From the NCBI RefSeq assembly GCF_029168945.1, contig NC_083604.1, positions 42,217,686 to 42,281,685 of the forward strand: 64,000 bases of DNA, read 5' to 3'. This stretch comes from Cannabis sativa (Eukaryota; Streptophyta; Magnoliopsida; Rosales; Cannabaceae). A program made the translations under genes and the position numbers. Under the pieces are notes generated by a model, which was not told the origin of the DNA, did no database searches, and saw nothing but the letters and a program-made list of their open reading frames with translations. This document shows, piece by piece, positions 39,802 to 51,835 of the stretch (positions are counted from its first letter, which is position 1; each line of letters starts with the position of its first letter).

Positions 39802-39940
39802 TCATATTATTCCGCTGCACCCACTGTAAGGTTTTCTAACTTTATATGTGTTTATTTTCATTGTTTTAGAATTCATATTAGGTTGTTAATCCAACATACT
39901 TGTTAGTAAATCTAGATCCTGGTAAAATAATTTCCAACAA

Positions 39941-39959
39941 CTGGTATTATAGCCATGGT
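39941..39959 (+). other. Primer binding site of B (mutated)
   Basis: CTGGTATTATAGCCATGG follows the LTR after one base. It is the initiator Met tRNA site with two substitutions. Confidence 0.8.
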
Positions 39960-42900
39960 AATGATTTACTTTCATGTAATATGAATTAAAACGATGATTG
40001 CATGTTTCTGTGTTGATTTGGATGGCTTCATGTTGGTTTATGTGTTAGTTGATGAATGTTGATGTTGTACAGTTTCGTTTTCCATGAAAAATATTTTTTT
40101 TCAATTCTTGAAAATATTTTATTTGGATTCCTTGTGAAAAATTAAGCAATTTTGTTTTTTACGGAACTCGATTCCGATAAAAATTGAAAAAGTTATGAAT
40201 TTTGGAAAATCGGGATTTCGGGTATGCATGGATGCTCAATCGCACGCATCACGCGCGCGCGAGCACCCTGCTGTCCGCCCGTGAAAATCCTGCCAGCGCC
40301 AATGTTTCACGCACAAGCACCCTGCAACGCCGAGAAACCTCGGCTGGGTGCATCACCTCCGCGCGCGTAGGAGGCTGCGTGCAGCCTTCCTGGGCTGCAC
40401 GTGCAGCCTCCTGGGCAGTTTCCCAAAAAGTTGTGATTTTTGGGATTTTTCCCCAAAAATCCAATTTTTTCATGAGTTTGTTTCCCAAAAATTCATTTTT
40501 CCTTTTTTAAATATTTCTAAATTGAAATGTTTCCAATTTTAAATATTTTTAATTTAGAATTTTTCCAATTTTAAATATTTCTATTTTGGATTGTTTCCAA
40601 TTTTTAAATATTTCCTATTATGGTCAGATTTAAAAATTTGTTAAGTTCTTTAATATTTATTTATTATTTAATTATAAGATTAGATATTTTGATATTTAAG
40701 ATATTTTAAATTAAAAGATAACTTTGTCTTTTTATTTAAAGTATTATATTAAAATTATCTTATATGACAAATAAATAATTAATAAATTTGAAATTAACAT
40801 AGATATTTTTATAGATATACTTACCATAATGTTTTCAAATTCAAAAATTTGTTATTCTGTTAAATATTTAATTATTTATAAATTATAAGTTTAAAAATGA
40901 TATTTTTTTTTCTATATATATCATTTTTTCCTTATTAGAAATTTATAAATCATATCTTAAATATTTAAATAACATAGATATTTTTGTAGAGATTTGAATA
41001 TTACTTAATTTGAGATATTTTCACATATAATTATGGTAATTATTATTCATTTATTATTTTATTCCTAAAATAATAATTATCTAACCAAATCTATTTTAAA
41101 GTTGGTTTATTTTATTAAATTATAAGATCTAAAAGTGATATTGAAGATTCTTTCCTTTCAAATCATTGATCTTATTAGATATTTAATTTAATTTGATTCA
41201 AATAAACCTAGATATTTTAAAATTAGTTCCCTTTATTTGGTTAGTTTAAGAATAATAATTTAATTATATTAATATCTTGATTCACATCTGTTACATGGAC
41301 AATGTTTGTTTATTCAAAACTTTTTAACAAACCTATTATTTATCTGATCTAAATTGCTATGATTAACTTGTTGACAGATCATGATCCAATGATCTGATTT
41401 TAATCATAGTCCAATTGACGATAGATCTTATAAATAATTTGTAACAGGTAAATTTTGTACTTCTTTCATCTGTGTAAACCTAGTAACATGATAGGGTCCA
41501 TCCAAATCATTTGACCTGTGTGAGCCTATATGTTTGCTTTTGGGCTTAGATGCATATAGGAAGCCCATTTAAGTTTTTACTAAGTAAATGGACTAGGTTG
41601 CTAAAATAAATTTTGACATAAGGAAATTTATTTAGGTCCAATTAGATTTGGGCTTATTCAATGAATAACAATTGTTTATTTTAAGGTTAAATTCCTCTCT
41701 TTTGGGCCTTGTGTGAGAGTTGGGGGCCTTAGAAGTGGGTACGACATACTGAACCCAGCTCCCCCTCACATGAACTACCCCAATTGTGAAGGCCCATTTG
41801 CCTTATTTGAATAATTGTATTAGGTTAATTATATTAGTCTAACCTAATTAAAATTGAATTAGCAACATAATTAACTTTTAAAATATATGAAATTTATTTT
41901 TCATTGTAATATTTTAAAGTTAATTTTAGAAAAACACTTAGTCAATGATATATTCTAGATAGTTATTTCTAGTACTAGTTATTATTTCTAATATTAAATA
42001 GGAAAATATCATAGATTGTGAAATTAATTGTTTCCTAATTAATTTTGGTACAACCTAAGTTTAGAATATTTTCCTAGTATTAAACTAGAATTAATAATTA
42101 AGTTTCCTCTTTACTTAATTATTTATTTCTTGAATTTAATACATTTAATTAAATTGAAAATTTCAATATCTAAGTTGATTTTCATCATGAAACTTTAATA
42201 TTGTTATTTTCATGTTATTTAATTAAAGTTGAAAATTATTTTAAGTTTGGAATCTTATTTCAGAATAACTTAAGTTTGAATAATTTTCAAAATATATTTT
42301 ATTTTATTTTATTAATCATTTCCCAAAATTTCAAAATTGCATTTCTTTAATGCAGAAATTTCGAATTTTATTTGAAAAATAGATTAAAGTTGAATATTAT
42401 TTATTTAATTTTGGACCAACTTAAATCAGTGACTTTTTCATTTAATGGTTAATTAAAATAAATGAACTAAAATATATTATAATTAGAAATTGGATTAATT
42501 AGTCAATGAAAGTCTAGATAGATATTATCTGTTTTGCTTGAAGTATTTTTCTAGTGTATTTAATTAAATAGAAAATTAATATTTAAGTTGATTTTTTAAT
42601 CATGATACTTAAATATTTGAAATTTTTCTTAGATATTTAATTAAATAGGAAAATTATATTTTTTGTTGAAAATTAATTTTTATTAATTAATTTTGGGCCA
42701 ACATAAAATTAGATAATTTTCTAGGATTTATTTTTATTTTATTTTAAATCATTTTCGAAATGCAATATATATTTATAGAAAATTAAATTTGAGTTGTAAA
42801 TTAATTTAAATTAATTTTGAAACAACTTAAATTGAATAATTTTCTAAATATTTATGGAAATTATTACTAAGATGGAAATAATTCACGTTATTTTCATATC

Positions 42901-43850
42901 CATCTAAGTATGATTTATAAATATTAAATTAAAATTTATATTTGGAATTTTTTATTCTAAATTGGAAATTTTAATTAAATAAATATATATTTAAAATAAA
43001 TGGATTAAAATAAATATTAGAAGAAAATACAACCCTTCATTAAATAATGAGCTTTATTATAAGGATATTCGATCTCCATTGTTGGTTTTACATAGCTATT
43101 GTTTTAGTGAGTAATCCTTCCTAATGGAGGAACGTTCATTAGCAAGTTAGCACCGTTTAATCTCGAAAGATAAGTAATCTTGTAAGTTTTTTTTATATAG
43201 TTTATGCTCACCCTAATGGTGGCAACTGTATAAGACTTGCAAGAATATGAAACAATGGTGGAAGCTCATAAGATAGAATAGCCTTGACTCTCGCCTAAAC
43301 GGGACAACGCGGATTCACATCTTGATCGAATAAAAGGTTGCTAGAATGTTTGACATTTTAGATGAGCTGACAACTCTATTCAATGGATGATAGCTTTGAC
43401 TCTCGCCTAAACGGGACACTGATATCAGTTTGTTGAAAACCTTGGAAATTATTTAGGATTGTATGTTTTAGTATTTTCACTTGTCATTCCTACTTGCTAT
43501 GTGCTTCATAATTTCTGAATTGTGTATGAATTTGTATTGAACCATGTTATTTTCTGTTATTAAATTGTAGTGTAATTTCGAATCTTCATTGTTGGTCTAA
43601 CTTAGCTTGTTTTTCTAATGAGATAAATCCCTAATGGATTTTCACCATTAGACTAACATAGTAGTGTTAGATCTCGAAAGATAAATATTGTATATGCAAC
43701 ATCTAGCTGTTCATCAATTGATGACACCTTAAACTAGTGTTTTACAATATGAAACAAGAAGATTGTATAAATAAGATTACTTTGACTCTCGCTAATCGGA
43801 GCATCATTGGATTCTTATTTAAAACGAAATTATCCTAATTCCTCTTAGCT
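39960..43850 (+). other. Leader of element B with two hairpin modules
   Basis: GC-rich block 40215-40430 with hairpin GCCGAG-AAAC-CTCGGC (40329-40344). Mid-leader block 41570-41815. First module 43067-43420: TCCTTC-CTAAT-GGAGGA (43115-43131), then CTTGTAAG/CTTGCAAG (43179-43186, 43236-43243) enclosing CACC-CTAAT-GGTG, then TTGACTCTCGCC motifs at 43284 and 43396. Second module 43577-43810: CTAATG/CATTAG (43615-43620, 43646-43651) enclosing AATCC-CTAAT-GGATT, then a decayed motif near 43782. No protein frame. Confidence 0.65.
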
Positions 43851-45296
43851 TATTCATTTCGAATTAGCTTAATGACATATCATTGGATGAATGGTCTATA
43901 AATCATATAAAGTCTTATTTTCTCTTAAGAAATTAGATGACGCATATGATTATATTCCCGGAATTCTATCCCAAAATGATATAAATCCTCAATCTTAGAT
44001 ATCTCCTACTTGTATAGGAAAATCATAGAGTTAGATTAGTAGTGGTGGTCCAAGAAAGAATTACTAATTGTACAGTTACACTTTCACAAGTGTTTCATAA
44101 CCATTTTCTTTCAATGGATTCAAACTGTATGAGTTTAGTATTCTGTGACCGGAATCCACTTGTACTATTCTAAGAACTCTTTGATGTAACTAACTTAAGT
44201 CATCAAAAGATACAACCACATATTTTATAAATCTATGGCATTTGTATCTTGTTCATAGTGGTTTTGACAAGATCATTCTCTGCAAAGAGTTAATATGCCT
44301 ATATCCACTGAAAGTAATTTCATCTCATTCGCAGATGGATGTACATTCAGGGGTGGATATGAGTTTTCGTTGTGTTCTTAAAACGATCACTCTAGATTTT
44401 ACCTCATGCAAAAGAAATTTGAAATGTTTGAAAATTTTCATGAATTTCTAGCAATGGTGAAGGTAAGTGGTTAAAGATCTTGCGAACTGATAGGGGTGGA
44501 GAAAAAGTTAGTAGATATGCAGTTCAAAGATCATTAATTTGATTTTGAATAATATCCAAACTTACCTCCCCAGAAATTCGAGTTGCATATTGATGATTAG
44601 TTACTAGTCGTTGCCTAAATCCTTCTATGGAAATAAAATTTCAGAATGATGCAATGGTTGTATACTTAATGTAAATCATTACTAGATTCATGGATGACCT
44701 AATCGAAATCTTAAGAAAAGCTAGAACTGCTAACCCTGGTTTGCATGTTTGTTAGCTATTCTAAGTGATTAGGGGTGGAGCATCCCACAGTCATTAGATA
44801 AGAAAGTGTTTGTTTAAACAAATACCACCTTTTCTAAGAAAATGACTAAGTCTGAAAATAAAGTAGCAAATAAAGGAGATATTTTTTCTTGATTCCATAA
44901 GTGTTCTATCATCTTATTCATTACATATGATGATCCCACTGCCTCTGTTGTCTTAACACAACTGAAGAGGTCTATACCATTTAGTTTTCTTTGACACAAT
45001 TCACGGTACCTTGTTGTAGTGGGAGAGTTTCTAGGAACTCACCTTCTCATGACTTGGAAGAAACTAGTGATTAAAATCCATTGTGAGTTTAAACAAGTAA
45101 TGGATTGTCAAGATAAGAAACTAAGAAGAAAGCCAATAGAACTATGGTTTGATCCATTCACATGGAGTAACCTAAAGTTTTCTGTTACAAGGACATGAAA
45201 GGAAATTTTTGTTCATAAGTCTATTCAATGGACTTAACAAAACTTCCTATTCCTAGTATTATAGGTTTGAGTTATCTAAACCTATGGCTTATGGTA
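43851..45296 (+). pseudogene. Decayed copia pol remnant of B, left part
   Basis: The frame 44242-44451 is a scrambled pre-integrase/integrase start (LVHSGFDK, VHSGVD). Near 44475-44545 a recognisable stretch equals the start of the integrase region in A ('TTGCGAACTGATAGGGGTGG'). No gag and no usable frame. The same remnant is present reversed in E (12951-14330). Confidence 0.7.
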
Positions 45297-47199
45297 TGTT
45301 AGGTTTTATGCCCTAAATAAGACTCTTTACAATCTGATTAGTTATCAATATAAGAAGTTTGAAGTGATTGATGTTTGCATGAATTTTACATGCTAATGGT
45401 TTAATATGTTTAATATGTTTATTACATTCATACACACAAAATCAGTTAAATCCAGATCATATGTTTATTCACAATGTCGTCAACACAGTGGAATGTGATT
45501 GTGATCATATGAATCAAAAGTTTTGGTCCCTGTTTCATCAGTGTTATTGGATTTACACTAATGTGATAATCAGCGATGATGTGTACTTACACTTGGAGTA
45601 AGTGTTATGTTCTTTCCAGGACATTAGTAAAGTATACTAGTTTCGAATGTATGGAGTATACATTGGACTGGACCGATATTGCAACTAAGTTAAGATATTA
45701 CAAACTTACCGTTATACATATCTTTCCAAGTCAATATCAGTAGTTGATCTTAAGATTAAAAGAATCTAAATCCTGGTATGCTTAGGCTCAACTCAGGAGT
45801 GCTATTCATGTTCTTAGACTTATTAGTTAAGCCTACTTTCGGGTCAGGGTGATACGTATATTTTGGGAACAAGATAGTATGATTGAGTGGGAGTGCTGAA
45901 CATAAATATGGAATCTATAGCTTCTACTGGTGTATAGAAGTCAAGTGATGATTCCCTTCGAGCTTAGCAAATAGAAGTAAATGGATGAGCTCTTGTTTAA
46001 CTGACTAATTATTAGATCACTAAACACCATTTACAGGTAGCTAAGTGTTTTAAGGGGCAAAATACATTGAGGGGTGAGAACGGTAAAGAAATCCCATCTC
46101 GATGTAAATCATCTATATAGAGGATCTTTAAATCACAATAAGATTATAACAATGGTTAAATGAGATAGTATATTGGTATCGTGAAACATACAATATGCTC
46201 TATATAAGTCTGAGAGTGCAATTCTAAGTTCTAAGAGTGGATTCAACGAAGAATTAATAAGTAGGAATTTACTTGGTAAATTTGGTTCACTTATTGGAAG
46301 CTCAGCATATAGATCCATGGTCCCCATTCTAGTTGAGAACATTCTGCTTGTAAGACTCATTAATTGATTCGTGATTGATCAATTATAATTCTAAAGTTAG
46401 ACTATGTCTAATTTTATGAATTTTCACTAAGCAGGGGTGAAATTGTAAGGAAAAGAGTTTTCTAGGTTTATTTATTTATTAATAGACTTTATATGTCTAA
46501 TTAATAATTAAATTAAATGACAATATTATTTAATAATCTATTTTAGTTATTAAATAATTAGTTTTGGCATTTAAAAGGTTAGAATTGGAAAATTGGCATT
46601 TTTGAGAAAATAGATATAAAATTTGATAAAATTGCAAAATTAAGTGAGGCCCATTACAACACCTAGGCCGGCCACTTAATTAGCTTTTTCAAATTAATAT
46701 TTTCATTATTTTAATGCCAAATAATTCTAAACCTAGACCTAGTAGTTGCCTATAAATAGAAAGTGATGGCTCAGTCACAACACATGCTTTCATTAGCTTT
46801 CTGACAGAAATTTCTCTCTTCAGAAAAACTGAGCCTTCCTCACTCTCTACCTTGGCCGAAATCTCTCTTTCTCTTTTCCCTTCATCTTTTTCGTGACCCT
46901 AGTGAAAGAGTAAGTGCCCACACACAGCAAGCAGTAACTCAATCATAGATTGGAAGACTGTGAAGGATCAAAGCTTGAAGAAGAAGGAGATTCGGGCTCA
47001 GATCTTGATTATACTCTGCTATAGAAAGGAATCAAGGGTTAGAGATCTGAGTGGAAGGAGACATTTATTCCGCTGCATCAATGTAAGGTTTTCTTAACTT
47101 TATATGTGTTTATTTTATCGTTTTAGAAAGTTCATATTTAGGATGTTAATAAACATACTTGTGAGTAGATCTAAGATCCTGGTAAAATAATTCCCAACA
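45297..47199 (+). repeat. 5' LTR of element C, 1.90 kb
   Basis: It starts TGTTAGGTTTTATGCCC and ends TTCCCAACA. TATA box TATAAATA at 46751-46758. It lacks TACAGT near 45479, which is present in the 3' copy. The antisense frame at 46133-46360 recurs identically in the 3' LTR and is not a gene. Confidence 0.95.
46751..46758 (+). promoter_or_regulatory. TATA box of the C 5' LTR
   Basis: TATAAATA followed by GAAAGTG, identical in the 3' LTR (55121-55128). The element's RNA is expected to start a few tens of bases downstream. Confidence 0.6.
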
Positions 47200-47200
47200 A

Positions 47201-47218
47201 CTGGTATCAGAGTCATGG
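47201..47218 (+). other. Primer binding site of C
   Basis: CTGGTATCAGAGTCATGG follows the LTR after one base. It matches the initiator Met tRNA site for the first eleven bases. Confidence 0.9.
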
Positions 47219-50200
47219 TAATTGATTTACTTGCATGTAATTTGGACTTTAAAACGATTGTTTGTATGTTTTTTGGATGGTATCATGTTGTATTGAGTGT
47301 TATTTGATGATTGATTGATGTTTGTGAAATTTTCGTGAAAAATAATTGTGATTTGGTTTCTGGAATTATTTTTATTGGATAGTATGGAAAAAATTAAGCA
47401 AGTTAGCCTTTTACAGAACTCAATTTGGATTTTATTTGAATTAGTTATGATTTTTTGAAGATTAGACAAAATCGGGGCTGTGCTGATATTTTCCTGCGAT
47501 CGCAGAACTGTCCGTACAGTTTTGAATTTTTCCTTTTTTTCTTCAATTTTTCATGCTTTTTCATGGAATTAACTTCCAATTTTTTGTATGGTTTTGTATA
47601 TATACTATTACTATTCCTAATTCAATTCTAATTATCATTTTGAATTAATTTAATATTTTTTTAATTTAATTCAAGATATTATTGTAATTTGAATTTGAAT
47701 AGAATTTGTATTTATCTTTTTGCTTAAAAATCTATCTTATTTTAAATTTGATTATATTTTTTTAAATTTAAGGTCAGATTTTATAAGATATTTATAATAT
47801 CTTTTAAGATATTTATAATATCTTTTAAGATATTTTAAAAAATATCTTATCTTTTAAGATATTTATAAAATCTTTTAAGATATTTTAAAATATCTTATCG
47901 TTTAAGATATTTAAAAATATCTTATCTTTTAAGATTTTTTAATTATATCTTATCTTTTAAGATTTTTTTTAAATCTTTTTAGATATTTTGACCTTATTTA
48001 AATTTAAAATAAGATATTTATAATCATGTAATTTTAAATAGATATAAGATATTTTGCTAACTTTTAAATTTTGTTATTTTATTTATTTAAATTAAATTTA
48101 AAAATCCGAAAAGATATTTCATTTATCTTTTCTAATTTTTATTTAATTTTTTTTTAAAATAACATTTAATTTTTAAAAGTAGTTAGCAAATTTTGAAATG
48201 ATATTTAGGTTGGTTGAAACCTAATTTTTCAAAATAGTAGGTTTAATTTTAAATATTTATTTTTTAGATAATTTCGAAATTTAATTTTTTTTTATTTATT
48301 TTCGAAAATTAATTAAATTTTTTTTATTTTTTTTCTTTCGAAATTAATTAAAATATATTTTTTTAATTATTTATTTTTCGAAATTATTTATTTAAAATTA
48401 AATAAATCCTACTTCCAACTATCCAGCTAACCTTGTTGCAGGAGTATGTGTTTTTAGCTTGTGTGTAAGTTTTTTAAAAACCTATTATTACTTGATTGCA
48501 AATAGCCATGGTTACTTTTTGCCAGATCTAATGATCTGATGGCTCCCTTGGTCAAGATAATAATTTGTAACAGGTATATTTTACAATCTTCTTTCATCTG
48601 TGTATGACCTAGCAACATGATAGGATCCATCCAAAGTGTGCCTGTGTGAGCCTATATGTTTATTTTGTTTTAATATAGATACATATAGGTTGTTGCTAAA
48701 TAAAATGTCACACCATGATAGATTTTATTTAGGTCTATTTAGTTATTGGACCTATTCAATTAATAACAGATATTCATTTTAAGGTTAAATTCCTCTCTTT
48801 TGGGCCTTGTGTGAGAGTTGGGTGCCATAGAAGTGGTTACGACATACTGAACCCAGCACCCCCTCACATGAACTACCCCAATTGTGAATGCCCATTTGCC
48901 TGATTTGAATAACTGTACTAGGTTAATTATATTAGTTTGACCTAATAAAAATTGAATTAGCAACATAATTAACTTTTAAAATATATGAAAATTTATTTTC
49001 ATTTTAATATTTTAAAGTTAATTTTAAGAAAAACACTTTTAGTTTTAGATATTATTTCTAGACAAACTATTTGTATTTTTCTTGTATTTAATTAAATATA
49101 GAATTTTAACTAACTAAGATTCTTTCTGGAGCTTATTTAATTAAATATTCCTATTTAAGTTATAAATTAGTTGTATCAACTGATTTTTCTTAACTAACTT
49201 AAATTTGAATATTTGATTTAAATTTTAAATCAAGTTGAGGAATCTTAGGCATTAGTTATTAAAGATTCTTAAGATATTTTTCTTAAGTTAATATCTTTTA
49301 AAATATTAACTTGAAATGGAATATCTTAGATATTTTTTGGTTAATATCTTTTCAAATATTAACTTCAAAAGATATCTTCAAATTAAGTGGTTACAACTTA
49401 ATTTGTGATATTTAATTAAATCTAGATTTGAAATTATTTAAGTTTTAGATTTTTCTATATAACTTAAATTAGATATTTTTCAAATTTTGAAAAGATACTT
49501 AGTCAAATAAGATATTTTCTAGATAGTAATTTCTAGACTACTTATTATTTCTAATATTTAAATAGGAAAATATTATACTTTGTGAAATTAATTATTTAAA
49601 TAATTAATTTTGGTACAATTTTATTAAGTATATTTTTCTTAGTATTAAATAGAAATTAATAATTAAGCCTTCTCTACACTTAATTATTATTTCTTGAATT
49701 TAATACATTTAATTAAGTTGAAAAATCTAAATATCTAAGTTGATTTTCATCATGATACTTAAATATTTATTGATTTTTCATGACACTTAATTAAATAGAA
49801 AATTATTTTTAGGTTGAAATTTAATTTCTCAACTTAAATTTAAATAATTTTCAATATATATTTTTCTTTATTTTATAAATCAATTTCGAAATTTGCATTT
49901 TAATTATGCAATATTTTCGAATTTTTGAAAAATAGATTGAGTTGTAAATTAATTATTTATTTTAATTAATTCTTGGACCAACTCAAGTCAATGATTTTTT
50001 CATTTAATTGATTAATTTAAAATAAATGAATTTAAAATATATAAATATTATTAGAAATTGAATTAACTAGTCAAAGAATATCTAGATAGGTAATATTTTT
50101 GCTTGAAGTATTTCTTTTCTATTTTTATTATTTTCGAAAATTGTATTTTTATATACTTTAAATTTCGAACCCAATAAATATATTCTCAAAGGAAATTTTT

Positions 50201-50969
50201 AAGTTGCTAATTATTTATTTAATTCAACTTAAATTAATTTCCTTAATATTTATATTTAAGATTATTACTAAGATGGAAATAATTAATTTTATTTCAATCA
50301 CCATCTAAGTATAATTTTATAAATATTATATTAAATTCTTATTTTTTGAATTTTAATTCTTAATTTAGAATTTAATGAGATTTATTTATTAGAATAATAA
50401 AGAAAATACATTTTAAACAATGAGCTTTATTATTATTAAGATATTCGATCTCCATTGTGGGTTTTACACCGCATTTGTTTTAGTGAGTAATCCTCCCTAA
50501 TGGAGGAACGTTCATTAGCAAATTCGCACCGTTTAATCTCGCATGATAAGTGGTTTGTAAGTGTTTTATATGGTATAGATCACCCTAATGGTGGCGACCA
50601 TATTTGACTTGCAAATTGCGAAACAATGGTAGAAGCTCATGAGATAGAATAGCCTTGACTCTCGCCTAAACGGGACAACGCTGGATTCTGATCTTAATCG
50701 AATAAAAGGTTGCTAGAATGTTTAACATTTTAGATGAGCTGACAACTCTATTCAATGGATGGTAGCTTTGACTCTCGCCTAAACGGGACACTGATATCAG
50801 TTTGTTGAAAACCTTGGAAATTATTTAGGATTGAATTTTTTTTAAGTATTTTCTCATATCATTCCTACTTGCTATGTGCTTATAATTTCTGAATTGATTT
50901 TGTGTATTAAACCATTATTAATTTCTATTTGTTGATTTCTATTATTTTGTAGTATCCTGTTTTGTCAAA
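47219..50969 (+). other. Leader of element C (non-coding)
   Basis: CTGCGATCGCAG, a 12-bp perfect palindrome (about 47493-47504), stands where A, B, D and E have the GCCGAG hairpin. Tandem ATATCTTTTAAGATAT-type repeats follow at 47785-47985. Mid-leader block 48780-48870: nested TGTGAG/CTCACA and GGGTGC/GCACCC stems. Pre-gag module 50440-50795: hairpin 50491-50507; TTTGTAAG/CTTGCAAA (50554-50561, 50608-50615) enclosing ATATGGT/ACCATAT and CACC-CTAAT-GGTG; TTGACTCTCGCC motifs at 50655 and 50768. Confidence 0.7.
47785..47985. repeat. Tandem short palindromes, AAGATAT type
   Basis: A unit of about 20 bases (ATCTTTTAAGATATTTATAA and variants) repeats around eight times. Each carries ATATCTT next to AAGATAT, so each copy can form a small hairpin. 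The array is not present at this length in the other leaders. Confidence 0.75.
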
Positions 50970-51835
50970 ATGAATCCCATGTTATCACTGTTGACTGAAA
51001 ATAAGTTGAATGGATCTAACTTTAATAAATGGAATGAGAACATTAATATTGCTCTCATAGGAGAAAGTGCCTTGTTTGTTTTAACTGAGCCGTCACCTGA
51101 AGTGCCTGGGGATAATCATCCAAAGCTGTGAAAGAAAAGTATGAGCGTTGGCAGAAGGCAAATGACAAAGCTCTATACTTTATGCTTTCTAGCATGGTTG
51201 ACACCCTCAAAACTCGTTTTTCTAAAACTGAGAAGGCTGTTGAAGTTATGACGAAGTTAAATGAGCTATTCGGTAAGGCATCACTTCAGTCACGCTTTGA
51301 CGCGACTAAGAAGTACATCAATGCACGGATGGAACCTCATCAAAACGTGCGTGATCATGTCCTCCTCATGTCCAGTTATTTCCAAGAAGCCCAGGATCAT
51401 GGTGCAGAAATGGACAGTGCTACTCAAGTTAGTCTTATCTTGAATAGCCTGACTCCAGCATTTCTACCATACACATCAAATTATGTCATGAATAAGAAGG
51501 AAATTGACTTTCATGAATTAGTCAATGACCTTCAAACTTATGAAAATTTGATTGGAGGACCTAAGAAGAAAGGGAGTAAACCTCACAATCCTGGTAATGG
51601 TAATGGGACGATGAAACCTGAAGCAAATGTTGCCTCTGCTTCAAAGCCCAAATCGAAGAAGAAGTGGAACAACACCAAGAAGCGAACTAAAGCCATGAAA
51701 AATAAAAAGGTTGTTCCTTCTGGTGATGCTACACTTAAAGGAAAGTGTTTCTACTGCAATGAGAAAGGTCATTGGAAACCCCAGTGTCCTAAACTTCTTG
51801 CAAAGAAACAAGGTATTTCCATTTATAAACTTTAA
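50970..51835 (+). pseudogene. Copia Gag of element C (UBN2-type, CCHC), one frameshift
   Basis: Gag packages element RNA into particles. The start at 50970 (MNPMLSLLTENKLNG) matches the gag start of D at 63834. One base is missing near 51116 compared with D, which shifts the frame; the rest (51128-51832, 235 residues) is open. It contains a UBN2-like helical region (about residues 1-140), a basic linker rich in Lys, and a CCHC knuckle CFYCNEKGHWKPQC (about 207-220). The rest of the polyprotein does not follow in frame: a WIYDSG remnant of protease lies in another frame at about 51865. If the frameshift is real this copy cannot make full Gag; a sequencing error is possible. Confidence 0.85.

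Larger units (their letters stand above)
36180..39939 (+). repeat. 5' LTR of element B, split by a solo LTR
   Basis: Pieces 36180-37906 and 39807-39939 make about 1.86 kb without the insert. It starts TGTTGGGTTTTATGCCC and ends TTTCCAACA. The TATA box (TATAAATA) is at 37613-37620. The uninterrupted 3' LTR reads straight through GAGTCATATTATTCC at the site, so the insertion came after B was in place. Confidence 0.93.

Noticed and set aside
46133..46360. 75-codon frame found identically at 54503-54730
   Set aside because: It is antisense inside the two LTRs of element C; the identity reflects the LTR pair, not a conserved gene.
50655..50790. CRISPR-like repeats (TGACTCTCGCC motif)
   Set aside because: Only two or three copies per element with unrelated spacing content, in plant retrotransposon leaders.
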